Source: Deltaproteobacteria bacterium (lineage in GTDB: Bacteria; Desulfobacterota_B; Binatia; UBA9968). From it: a stretch of 14,358 bases of DNA. The stretch is taken from assembly GCA_005879255.1 (NCBI GenBank), contig VBKY01000102.1:24895-39252 (forward strand). The letters are read 5' to 3'. A model generated the notes under the pieces. That model was given only the letters and a program-made list of their open reading frames with translations. It did no database searches and had not been told where the DNA came from. A program made the position numbers and the translations under genes. This document shows positions 7,730 to 14,358 of this stretch, in pieces (position 1 is the stretch's first letter; every line of letters starts with the position of its first letter).

Positions 7730-8500
7730 ATGCTGATCGACAGCCACGCTCATATTCAGGGCATGGAATACACCGGTGAAGTCGAAGCCGTAATCGCGCG
7801 CGCCCACGAGGCGGGCGTCGAAAAAATCATCGTCGTCGGCGGCGCCGGCGACATGGCGAGCAATACTGAGGCGGTTGCTCTCGCAGAGTCGTGCGCCGAC
7901 GTTTATGCAACTGTGGGTATGCATCCACACGACGCCAAAGATGTCGCCGACGATGAGCTACGAAAAATTCGCGAATTAACTTCACACTCGAAGGTGATCG
8001 CGGTGGGAGAAACCGGGCTCGATTACTACTACAATCACTCGCCCCACGATGTTCAGCGCCGGGTGTTCACCCGGTTCATTCACATGGCGCGCGAAACAGC
8101 ATTGCCTATCGTGGTTCACGAGCGGGACGCGGCGCACGACGTTGTAGAAATGCTACGGGGCGAAGGTGACGGAAAACTTCGGGGAGTGATTCACTGCTTT
8201 ACCGGCAATTACGAGGCGGCCCGGGAATATCTAGATTTAGGATTTTATCTCTCATTTACCGGGATCATCACTTTCAAGAATGCCGAGCCGCTGCGCGAGG
8301 TGGTGCGAAAAGTGCCGCTGGAACGTATGTTCGTCGAAACCGACTCGCCTTATCTCACGCCCGTGCCTCACAGGGGCAAGCGCAACGAGCCCGCCTATGT
8401 ACGTTTCGTGGCCGATATGGTCGCCAAGGTAAAGACGGTGTCTTTGGAAGAAGTGGCTAGCACGACGACAAGCAACGTCCACGAGCTATTCCGTTTTTGA
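7730..8500 (+). CDS. tatD: TatD family metal-dependent hydrolase (DNase)
   Basis: The 256-residue protein is a TIM-barrel amidohydrolase-fold enzyme of the TatD group, which are metal-dependent 3'-5' exonucleases. I chose ATG 7730 because the protein then begins with the family's N-terminus, MLIDSHAHI. The longer in-frame extension would overlap the end of metG. Metal ligands are His6, His8, Glu94 (VGETGLDY), His130 (VVHERD), His155 (VIHCFTG) and Asp205 (ETDSPYLTP). All are present, so it should be active. It is the last gene of the housekeeping string, and its final five codons overlap the end of the convergent membrane-protein gene by 15 bases. No strong ribosome binding site is visible, consistent with coupling to metG. 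Confidence 0.92.
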   Translation: MLIDSHAHIQGMEYTGEVEAVIARAHEAGVEKIIVVGGAGDMASNTEAVALAESCADVYATVGMHPHDAKDVADDELRKIRELTSHSKVIAVGETGLDYYYNHSPHDVQRRVFTRFIHMARETALPIVVHERDAAHDVVEMLRGEGDGKLRGVIHCFTGNYEAAREYLDLGFYLSFTGIITFKNAEPLREVVRKVPLERMFVETDSPYLTPVPHRGKRNEPAYVRFVADMVAKVKTVSLEEVASTTTSNVHELFRF

Positions 8501-8989
8501 CTTGGGCGTGAGCCACATTTCGTAAAGCGGCACTAGAATCATTCCCGCGTAGCCCAACCACAAACCGACCCAGGACAAGATCAGATAGGCAAACATCGGC
8601 GATAGCATTCGCGTCAGCCAGCTGCCTCCCATATCGAAGACGTGAGAGAAAAACGTCGTCAAGATAAAAAACAACTTGGCTCCGCGAGAGAGCGAAGTTG
8701 CCATGAACAGATGGGCGAGAATCAAAAACACGACGCTCATACTGAAGGCATGAAAATGGGTCTCTTCGAGCAACGCATTGAGGTTCTTGGCGAAGAACAT
8801 CTGACCGCCGATCTCGCCGCCGAGATAGTAGGCGACAATGCGCTCATAGCTGACGCCGATGCGTTGAAATTGAAAAAACCAAGTGGTCGCCAATCCTCCC
8901 AATATCAGAAGGAGAAATTGAGTATAGACGAGACGGATCTCAAACGATGCGTCGCGCAGCCGAAAGGATGGAGTGACAAAGTTTTTCAT
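8486..8989 (-). CDS. Four-helix membrane protein with conserved-looking histidines, unknown family
   Basis: The 167-residue protein has four hydrophobic helices, at about residues 20-40, 78-98, 104-124 and 132-153. Its His residues are His78, His80 (THFHAF), His93 (LAHLF) and His116 (FSHVFDMGG), all in or next to helices 2 and 3. Pairs of helix-borne histidines are the usual ligands of b-type heme, so this may be a small membrane cytochrome. That is inference; no family is recognised. Its ATG overlaps the apbE stop (ATGA), making it the last gene of the porin/FMN-binding/ApbE operon. That position suggests it passes electrons across the membrane to or from the flavinylated protein. It shares a 15-base tail-to-tail overlap with tatD. 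Confidence 0.75.
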   Translation of the reverse strand: MKNFVTPSFRLRDASFEIRLVYTQFLLLILGGLATTWFFQFQRIGVSYERIVAYYLGGEIGGQMFFAKNLNALLEETHFHAFSMSVVFLILAHLFMATSLSRGAKLFFILTTFFSHVFDMGGSWLTRMLSPMFAYLILSWVGLWLGYAGMILVPLYEMWLTPKSKTE

Positions 8990-9993
8990 TTTTTGGAAAT
9001 TTCTTTCCAGGATGATCGGCTGCGAAACTGCCGGGAAAACGCTGGCTCTCCGCTTGCCGCGAGGACGATCGCTTCAGTGTCGGAAAAAGTTTCGATGGTT
9101 GGCAGAGCGTTTTTGCCGAGCAGCACCAACGGCTTTGTCAGCGCCTCCGCTCGGGTGGCGCTACGCGTGATGACAACAGCGGTGCGTGCTTCCGTTATCG
9201 GTGTGCCGCTAATTGGATGGATCAAGTGACCGTACTTCTTCCCGTCAATAGTCCACCCGCGCCCCATGCTGCCCGAAGTCGACAGCGCTGTGTCGCGCAG
9301 ATGTATCGTGCCGCGCAAACGCTCATCGGTATCTTGCACGGCTATCTCCCAGCCACGCTTTCCGGGAGGAGCGCCGATGGCGCTCATGCTGCTACCGCCG
9401 AAATTGATAAGCGCCGTGGTAACTCCCGCGGCTCTCATGATGCCCGTGACACGGTCGACGGCGTAGCCTTTGTCGATGCCGCCGAGGTCGACGCTCATGC
9501 CGCCGCGTGTGAGCTCTGCCTCGTCCGGTCGATAGAGCACAAGATTCCGGTAACTGACCGCCGCGAGTGCTTGGGCCAGATGTTTCCCGCTCGGGAGTCG
9601 ATTTTTCTCCTCCGCCTTCCGCCATAACTCCATCAATGGGCCGACGGTGACGTCGAAGATGCCGCCAGTTTTCTCGCTGAATTCGCGGGCCGTGCTTAGC
9701 AGCGCAAAAAGCTCTGCCGGCACGCGCATGGCTCCCGCACCGGCGTGCTGGTTCAAGTGCGACAACGCACTGTCCGGATCGTAGTTCGACAAGATTTCAT
9801 CAAGACGATGTACTTCGCGTGCGGCGTCGCGAATCAGTCGCTTCGCCGTTTCCGGCTCGTCGTGCCACAAAGTGAATTCGAGGTAACTCCCCATTTGGTA
9901 GTGAACTTCGCGCACTTCGCGCAGCGCTGCTGCGGTTTTCGCCGGCGCCAGCGCGATCAGAAGCAGAAGCAACAAGATTTTAGTCGATTTCAC
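8986..9993 (-). CDS. apbE: ApbE-family FAD:protein FMN transferase, secreted
   Basis: The 335-residue protein starts at GTG 9991-9993, overlapping the upstream stop (GTGA). A signal peptide of about 22 residues (MKSTKILLLLLLIALAPAK) sends it to the periplasm. Family motifs are LSNYDPDSALSHLN (68-81), FDVTVGPL (113-120), DLGGIDKGYAVD (169-180) and HLIHPISG (256-263). ApbE cleaves FAD and attaches FMN to a Thr of FMN-binding domain proteins. The gene just upstream is exactly such a protein, so enzyme and substrate are encoded side by side. One oddity is AEALTKPL at 282-289: many homologues have Asp-Ala-Leu-Ser-Thr here, with Asp and Thr as metal ligands, whereas this protein has Glu283 and Lys287. 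Confidence 0.9.
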   Translation of the reverse strand: MKSTKILLLLLLIALAPAKTAAALREVREVHYQMGSYLEFTLWHDEPETAKRLIRDAAREVHRLDEILSNYDPDSALSHLNQHAGAGAMRVPAELFALLSTAREFSEKTGGIFDVTVGPLMELWRKAEEKNRLPSGKHLAQALAAVSYRNLVLYRPDEAELTRGGMSVDLGGIDKGYAVDRVTGIMRAAGVTTALINFGGSSMSAIGAPPGKRGWEIAVQDTDERLRGTIHLRDTALSTSGSMGRGWTIDGKKYGHLIHPISGTPITEARTAVVITRSATRAEALTKPLVLLGKNALPTIETFSDTEAIVLAASGEPAFSRQFRSRSSWKEISKK

Positions 9994-10580
9994 TTTTGCT
10001 CTGTTCCTTCGAAGTAAACCACTTCCAACAAAGCTAGGGCCTTCTTACTGCCCCGTCCTATTGCTTCAACAGACATCGTGGCGCCGCTGATGTTTTGAAT
10101 ATCACGATAGGGGAGAAGCGGATCCTTAAGTTGCTTCCCTTTGTACTGTTGAAGAAAGCGGCGGTCCCTCACTTCTCCGCCGTAGGCTTCGCGATAGACC
10201 ATCAGCGCCGCATCCTTGATTTTGCGATCGGGACCTACACCGACAATAAATGTGATGGGACGATGTTTACCGATCTCTTCAACGATCGCGGCGTAACCCA
10301 AAATTGTTTCCCCTTTCTTCGCCACGAACGTCACGTAAGAATCTTCCCAAAGGGAAGTTTTGGTTTTTCCCATACGCTGCTGGATCTTTGCTTTGATTTC
10401 TTCGTTGGAGCGAACAACCTTCCGTTCAAACGAGTCCGCTTCAGGAAAAACCGCCTTGGGAGCTTCCTCATCCTTGAGAAAGACTCCCTCCTGGCCGAGC
10501 GCAAACTGAGAGCTTCCCAACGAGAGCGCGAGACAAACAAGCCAAATCCCAATCTGACGGAGGGAGATTTTAGAATCCAA
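9990..10580 (-). CDS. Secreted FMN-binding domain protein (flavinylated)
   Basis: The 196-residue protein begins at TTG 10578-10580, the only plausible start before the signal peptide (residues 1-29) because a stop lies two codons upstream in frame. The C-terminal half is an FMN-binding domain like those of NqrC and RnfG: an ILGYAAIVEEIGKHRPITF core, a G-x-D/P-x-R-K-I-K-D strand (116-123) and SGATMS (165-170), with Asp160 ahead of it. In this motif Thr168 is the residue an ApbE enzyme esterifies with FMN. It has no membrane helix beyond the signal, so it is likely a periplasmic electron carrier. The start overlaps the porin stop by 11 bases and its own stop overlaps apbE by four, so the three are translationally coupled. 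The covalent flavin is predicted from the motif and the neighbouring apbE. Confidence 0.88.
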   Translation of the reverse strand: MDSKISLRQIGIWLVCLALSLGSSQFALGQEGVFLKDEEAPKAVFPEADSFERKVVRSNEEIKAKIQQRMGKTKTSLWEDSYVTFVAKKGETILGYAAIVEEIGKHRPITFIVGVGPDRKIKDAALMVYREAYGGEVRDRRFLQQYKGKQLKDPLLPYRDIQNISGATMSVEAIGRGSKKALALLEVVYFEGTEQK

Positions 10581-12138
10581 ACGCTAGCCCCATGAGAACG
10601 GCATGTTGAAAATATTCTCTATCCTTGGATGAGGTAAGAAAATTGGTCACGCTGGACAGACTCTTGCCTCGGTTGGTGCGTGTGTATTCGTAAGCGAGTT
10701 GCAGCGCCACGAGAGGAACCGGCCGGTAGGTCAAACCCATCGTCACGCGATTAAGCAGCCGGTTTGCGGATTTTGTTTCAGTTAAAGCTCCGTTCGCGAA
10801 CGCGATTGATTCCAGGAGCTCGCTAAACCACACTTGTTCCGCGCGGAATGTGGCGATGAGCTGAGGATTGGTGAAATGCTTCCCAAGTATCGTGTTGCTT
10901 AAGAAATCGGGCCAAAAGCGGTATCTAAAATCCGCCCAATAGCCTTGCTTACGATTGGCTAGATTGGCTAATTCGAACTCGACCTCCGTTTCGACATCGT
11001 CGATCTCAGCTTCGCTCGAGCTGCTTATAGCCCGTCGCGCAAGGCCTTGGGCAACTTTGCGCACGCCGCTCCATTGAGTATTCACATACTGTCTCTCGAT
11101 TTCAAAGGGGCCCCAAGTTTTTTTGCTGTCAATAGCAAAAGAGAAGACCGGTTTGTTCGGGAGAAAGTCCGGAGTGTAGCGTCCCCAGTAGAGCGATGCG
11201 CCAATTTCACTGCCGAGACTTGGGCTGTAGGCCCAGCGCGTCCCAATGGACTTTCCTGTTTTAATGTCATCGGAAAATGTTCCACGCGAAGGTTGAAGCT
11301 TGACCTCATAGGCCAATTTCGTCGTATCGCCTGCGCGCGTCTGACCGATCTGTTCGATTTCGGAATCGAGTGCGACGCCGTTCATGACATACCACTGATA
11401 GCTGAGCTTTCCCGCATTGCCGATGGGAATATCGCCCAAGAACCCGGCGCCAAGCTCAGGCCATGCGGCGGTTGTCGGCAGTACCGGCGTCCCTTTGTCG
11501 ACCAAGCTGCGCCGCGGCAGATCCCAACGGTTATCGTCGTGATTGATATTAAAACGTCCCAACGGAACCAAAACGGCGCCGCCACGGAATTTAAGCCAAT
11601 CGGTAATGTCATACTGCAACCAGGCCTGCTCGACGGAAATTTCCGACTTGTTATTGCCTTCGATAGCTTGTTCGCTTGTGAGTCCGCCGCCGGATGTGCG
11701 CGTGAGTTTTTTTTCTAGCTCAAGTTGGGTGAACCTTTCGAACTCGAGCTCCATATTGGCTTTCAGGCGCTCGGCGATCGGCGAGTCGACGGTTAAGACG
11801 AACCGCCTCAAGGTAAAGCTATTATGCAGATCGTCCAAACTCGAGGTTCCGTAACGCATGGACCCATAGGCGCCGACCTTGGTTTGGTCAATCAATTTAC
11901 TGAAATAGCTCTGTCCCTTAGATGAAACCTCGGAAATCACGTCGTTTTTGACTTTTTCGGCAATCGCGTCGCGCTCCTCGACGGATTTTTTCTCGCGCAG
12001 CGCCTCGTCGCTTGCCAATTTCCGCTCCAGCCGCTCGAGTTTCTCCCGCAATTCACGGATCTCGCTACGTGTGTCGATTTCCTGCGCCATTACGGGCGTA
12101 GAAACCAGGACCAACAAAAAGATCAAGAAAATAAACAT
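10570..12138 (-). CDS. Outer-membrane porin with N-terminal coiled coil
   Basis: The 522-residue protein starts at ATG 12136-12138 behind GGGAGGAG. A signal peptide occupies residues 1-18 (MFIFLIFLLVLVSTPVMA). Next is a heptad-like charged coiled coil around residues 21-75 (EIRELREKLERLERKL). From about residue 90 the sequence alternates as amphipathic beta-strands (FTLRRFVLTVDSP, ANMELEFERF, WLQYDITDWLKFRGGAV), and the last residue is Phe, a signal for outer-membrane insertion. This resembles phosphate/OprO-like porins with an N-terminal coiled coil. Substrate is unknown; the neighbours suggest ferric or ferrous iron or a chelate. It heads the overlapping porin-FMN-ApbE-membrane gene set. 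Confidence 0.82.
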   Translation of the reverse strand: MFIFLIFLLVLVSTPVMAQEIDTRSEIRELREKLERLERKLASDEALREKKSVEERDAIAEKVKNDVISEVSSKGQSYFSKLIDQTKVGAYGSMRYGTSSLDDLHNSFTLRRFVLTVDSPIAERLKANMELEFERFTQLELEKKLTRTSGGGLTSEQAIEGNNKSEISVEQAWLQYDITDWLKFRGGAVLVPLGRFNINHDDNRWDLPRRSLVDKGTPVLPTTAAWPELGAGFLGDIPIGNAGKLSYQWYVMNGVALDSEIEQIGQTRAGDTTKLAYEVKLQPSRGTFSDDIKTGKSIGTRWAYSPSLGSEIGASLYWGRYTPDFLPNKPVFSFAIDSKKTWGPFEIERQYVNTQWSGVRKVAQGLARRAISSSSEAEIDDVETEVEFELANLANRKQGYWADFRYRFWPDFLSNTILGKHFTNPQLIATFRAEQVWFSELLESIAFANGALTETKSANRLLNRVTMGLTYRPVPLVALQLAYEYTRTNRGKSLSSVTNFLTSSKDREYFQHAVLMGLAFGF

Positions 12139-12169
12139 GACATCTCCTCCCTTTCAAAAATGCGACAAT

Positions 12170-12213
12170 AAAAAAGCCCGGCTCTCGCCGTTTTAACGAC
12201 GGAACACCGGGCT
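12170..12213 (-). terminator. Terminator-like hairpin between the zinc-ribbon gene and the porin gene
   Basis: Seven-base arms AGCCCGG (12175-12181) and CCGGGCT (12207-12213) are perfectly complementary. An inner CCGT (12188-12191)/ACGG (12199-12202) stem lies in the loop, and six Ts follow on the minus strand (12170-12175 read as A). This is a good intrinsic terminator for the iron permease/zinc-ribbon transcript, whose last stop is at 12268. It also ends only about 31 bases before the porin ATG, so it could act as an attenuator if transcription reads through from upstream. Confidence 0.65.
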
Positions 12214-12267
12214 CTGGATTCTCGACCTCTGGCCGCTCTTTTTGTTTCTGAAATATTTAAACTGGTC
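12214..12267 (-). other. Short untranslated segment before the hairpin
   Basis: Between the zinc-ribbon stop and the hairpin, the minus strand reads AT-rich first (AGTTTAAATATTTC) and then purine-rich (AGCGGCCAGAGGTCGAGAATCC). No known riboswitch consensus was recognised; the FMN and fluoride patterns do not fit. A TATTTC or TAAATA element could be a weak -10 site for the porin operon. Confidence 0.3.
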
Positions 12268-12459
12268 TTACAAGTTCATGCGCACGACTCCTTTTAGGTG
12301 GACCGGTAAAATTACTTGGCGTTTGCAGCGCCGGCATTTAATTTCGACGCCTTCGGCGACCATCCGCGCCAGCAAACTGCCGCAGCAGCATCGTAGCGGC
12401 GTTTCTGATTTTGCCGCATCGACGGTCTTTTTTTGTTGAAGCTCAAAACGAGACTGCAT
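12268..12459 (-). CDS. Small Com-like zinc-ribbon protein
   Basis: The 63-residue protein begins at the ATG (12457-12459) directly abutting the stop of the FTR1 gene, with no gap. Its core, LRCCCGSLLARMV...EIKCRRCKR, has Cys24 or Cys25, Cys26, Cys42 and Cys45 as likely zinc ligands. The pattern RCxCGxLLA then EIKCxRCK is that of the Com zinc-finger proteins, first known as a phage Mu translational activator, and it also occurs in free-standing bacterial proteins. There are no phage genes here. Being joined to an iron permease gene suggests a role in its metal sensing or regulation, but this is inference. The cysteines could alternatively bind iron. It is short but its composition and tight coupling support a real gene. 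Confidence 0.7.
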   Translation of the reverse strand: MQSRFELQQKKTVDAAKSETPLRCCCGSLLARMVAEGVEIKCRRCKRQVILPVHLKGVVRMNL

Positions 12460-13815
12460 TTACGCTTTCTTTCGTTCTTTCGCCATTCGCAGCAAGGTCA
12501 CGACGAAGGCGCAGAGCATGATTGCTTGGGCCGTTAATGTTTGCACCGTGGGATAGATGCCGAGTATCGGCACTTGCAGCGGAAGATCTATGGGTGTTGT
12601 TGGGACCCAACCGGCCGCTTGTAACTCTTTGATGCCGACGCCGGCGAAGACAAACGCGACGATGTAGAGCAATGTTCCGGTGACGCCGAAAAAATATTTC
12701 AATGGAACCCTAAGGCCGAGCTTCAAAATGACAAGGGTTAAAACTATCAGGGCCGCCAATCCGGCGAAAAATCCCCACAGAACCGCGTGATGGCTATTCT
12801 CGTTCTGCAGCCAGAGCGCTTGGTAAAACAGGACGACCTCAAAAGCCTCGCGGTAGACCGCAAAAAAAGAAATCCCCATCAGTCCGAAGATGCTTTTGCT
12901 GGAGAGACTGCTCTTGACCTTGTCTTGTATGAACGCCTGCCACTTTTTGGTCTCGGAGCGGGTATGAAGCCAATAGCCGACGTAGAACAACGCGAGTGCG
13001 GCGAAGATTGAAATGAATCCTTCCATGCTCTCGCGATGCTGACCGCTCAATGTCAGAACGGTTTGCGTAATGAGCCAGGTAAGCCCTCCCATGACCAGAG
13101 CCATAATCCAGCCCAGATGGATGTAGCGGATGGCGTCCTTTGCGCCCATCACTTTGAGCATCGCTAAAATTGCCGCAAGGATAAGCGAGGCCTCGAGTCC
13201 TTCTCGAAGAATGATGAGCGCCGAGTTGATGAAGGTGTAGTAATCGGAGATGTTGTCTTGGCGCGTCAGTATTTGCTCGGCTTGTTCGAGCTTGGCCTCC
13301 ATATCGACATGGCGCTTTTGAATTTCGTCTATGGAAACTCCTTGTTTTATCGCGTTACGAAATTCCGTGAATTGCGTTTCGAGATTTCGGCCGAACGTCA
13401 TGTCTTTAGCGAATATCGCCGGCTCCGCTAGATCATAGCCATCGATATAAGCGTCCACGGCTTTTTGGTACGCCTTTTCTTTGTTCCCCTGTTCGTAGAA
13501 CTCGACGGACTCGCGTAAATATTCGCGCGCGATCGCTAACGGGTCTGACGTTTTGGTCTCGAACAGACCGCGGCGCAGATAGGCGAGCATGTTCAGCGCG
13601 TCGGCCTCATTGGAAGCGACCGGTTTGAGCTTCTCGAGCAATTCGACATCCGAATGGGTTGCCAGCGTCGCGACAGTCTCAAGATCGGGCGGCAATTTCC
13701 TCGCCTTCACTAGCTCCGCGCCTTTTTTCGCCGCTTCTTTAGAGAAACGCAGCGAGAAGATATAGAACGCCACCTGCCAGCGCTGTTCGTCACTCAGCGC
13801 GGCGAACGACGCCAT
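12460..13815 (-). CDS. FTR1-family iron permease (C-terminal part of a split cytochrome c/FTR1 gene)
   Basis: The 451-residue frame opens at ATG 13813-13815. Residues 1-20 (MASFAALSDEQRW) look like the tail of a cytochrome c domain: upstream in the same frame GIEGTAM supplies the axial Met. A periplasmic helical domain spans about residues 25-190, and seven hydrophobic helices follow. The two FTR1 iron motifs are REGLE (204-208) and a variant REAFE (322-326), and the typical YPTVQTLTAQ precedes the last helix. FTR1 proteins move iron across the inner membrane, usually with a ferroxidase. This one is normally fused to an N-terminal cytochrome c domain in related bacteria, which here lies in another frame at 13790-14341. 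The next gene, a zinc ribbon, abuts its stop. If the frame is truly broken the product would lack its signal peptide. Confidence 0.85.
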   Translation of the reverse strand: MASFAALSDEQRWQVAFYIFSLRFSKEAAKKGAELVKARKLPPDLETVATLATHSDVELLEKLKPVASNEADALNMLAYLRRGLFETKTSDPLAIAREYLRESVEFYEQGNKEKAYQKAVDAYIDGYDLAEPAIFAKDMTFGRNLETQFTEFRNAIKQGVSIDEIQKRHVDMEAKLEQAEQILTRQDNISDYYTFINSALIILREGLEASLILAAILAMLKVMGAKDAIRYIHLGWIMALVMGGLTWLITQTVLTLSGQHRESMEGFISIFAALALFYVGYWLHTRSETKKWQAFIQDKVKSSLSSKSIFGLMGISFFAVYREAFEVVLFYQALWLQNENSHHAVLWGFFAGLAALIVLTLVILKLGLRVPLKYFFGVTGTLLYIVAFVFAGVGIKELQAAGWVPTTPIDLPLQVPILGIYPTVQTLTAQAIMLCAFVVTLLRMAKERKKA

Positions 13816-14341
13816 CGCCGTGCCTTCGATACCGCGGCGGCGTTTTCGGATTCATCGACTCGCGTCCCGGCCCGTCGCCTTTGCCGCTGACGCCGTGGCA
13901 TTGCGCGCAGTTCTCGTCGTAGATCTTTTTGCCGCTGGCGAAAGACGGCAGCCGGCGCGGATAGGGGACGATGTTGTAGACGGCGATCAGCTTATCTTTC
14001 GCCGTCTTGGCCAGCTCGGCGATCACCTTCGGGTCGGCTTTGCTGTCGACTTGGCTCGCCAGCGATTTTAAGCTCGACTCGACTCCGGCCTTGTCGGCCT
14101 TGTCGACTTCTTTGAGTTGAGTGAAAAGGTCTAGGCTGCGCTTGGCGAATTCTTGCATTTCGCCGTATTCGTCTTGGCTGAGGATCTTGCCGTCTTGCAC
14201 CGCGTTCTTGTAATCACTGCCGAGATAATCGAGCAACGCGACCAGCCGTTTGGCGTTATCCTGCGCGATAGCAGGGCAGGCAGTCATTAAAAGAACAACC
14301 ACAGTGAGCCAAGGCACGATGTCGAGTTTGGTAATACGCAT
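13790..14341 (-). CDS. Periplasmic cytochrome c module (N-terminal part of a split cytochrome c/FTR1 gene)
   Basis: The 183-residue frame starts at ATG 14339-14341, and no ribosome binding site is evident in the 17 upstream bases. Residues 1-26 are a signal peptide (MRITKLDIVPWLTVVVLLM then ending AIA). A helical domain follows (30-125) of the kind found before the heme domain in cytochrome c/FTR1 fusions (LLDYLGSDYKNAVQDG). Heme attaches at CAQCH (145-149), followed by GVSGKGDGPGRESMNP. From about residue 168 the sequence (RYRRHGDGVVRRAE) no longer looks like a cytochrome c, and the Met-containing end appears in the FTR1 frame. This is probably one gene with a deletion. The intact product would bind heme and donate or accept electrons for iron uptake. 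Confidence 0.75.
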   Translation of the reverse strand: MRITKLDIVPWLTVVVLLMTACPAIAQDNAKRLVALLDYLGSDYKNAVQDGKILSQDEYGEMQEFAKRSLDLFTQLKEVDKADKAGVESSLKSLASQVDSKADPKVIAELAKTAKDKLIAVYNIVPYPRRLPSFASGKKIYDENCAQCHGVSGKGDGPGRESMNPKTPPRYRRHGDGVVRRAE

Positions 14342-14358
14342 ATGGCCGATCGACCAAC

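Noticed and set aside
8994..9009. Small inverted repeat TGGAAA/TTTCCA at the end of apbE
   Set aside because: Six-base AT-rich arms inside coding sequence with no U-run; expected by chance.
11047..11718. Plus-strand 223-residue reading frame
   Set aside because: Antisense to the porin, which has a signal peptide, coiled coil, strands and terminal Phe.
12220..12240. tRNA T-arm-like GGTCGAGAATCC on the minus strand
   Set aside because: No acceptor stem or anticodon arm around it, so no tRNA or attachment-site remnant is supported.
12139..12267. FMN or fluoride riboswitch before the porin/FMN/ApbE genes
   Set aside because: Considered because the genes use flavin, but the conserved motifs of those riboswitches are absent; only a simple terminator-like hairpin is supported.
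1..14358. CRISPR arrays, insertion sequences, rRNA or tRNA genes
   Set aside because: No regularly spaced repeats, transposase motifs, terminal inverted repeats or RNA gene signatures were seen on either strand.

Overview
The window comes from a bacterial chromosome, not a phage or plasmid. It is Gram-negative: there is an outer-membrane porin with a C-terminal Phe, several signal peptides, a periplasmic c-type cytochrome and minor type IV pilins. Base composition is moderately GC-rich. The order tmk-holB-metG-tatD, the type IVa minor pilins and the cytochrome c/FTR1 plus ApbE genes would fit an uncultured deltaproteobacteria-like lineage (Desulfobacterota, Binatota, Tectomicrobia or NC10). 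That placement is an inference from gene content and was not computed.

Region 1 (1-3884) is a type IV pilus locus. It opens with the 3' end of a PilX-like gene. A minus-strand secreted-protein gene follows, and it appears broken by a frameshift (494-1043). Next come four tightly packed plus-strand minor pilin genes: FimT/GspH-like, PilV-like, PilW-like and PilX-like. The C-terminal part of the PilX-like protein resembles the protein truncated at the window edge. A good sigma70-type promoter lies just upstream of the pilin operon.

Region 2 (4069-8500) is housekeeping. It holds a stand-alone CheY-like receiver, then thymidylate kinase, DNA polymerase III delta', methionyl-tRNA synthetase and a TatD nuclease. 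The first three enzyme genes overlap by one base at each junction, and tatD follows metG after 14 bases.

Region 3 (8486-14341, all minus strand) is the most interesting part. In transcription order it encodes a cytochrome c module, an FTR1 iron permease (the two apparently one gene broken by an indel), a small Com-like zinc ribbon, and a terminator-like hairpin. A porin, a secreted FMN-binding protein with a flavinylation motif, an ApbE flavin transferase and a four-helix membrane protein with four histidines then follow. The porin, FMN-binding, ApbE and membrane-protein genes all overlap at their junctions. Together they look like an extracytoplasmic flavin/heme redox system coupled to iron passage across the outer and inner membranes. 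This combination is the best candidate here for an undescribed system.

Two genes look disrupted (494-1043 and 12460-14341). Either they are real pseudogenes or the assembly has local indels; the sequence alone cannot decide.
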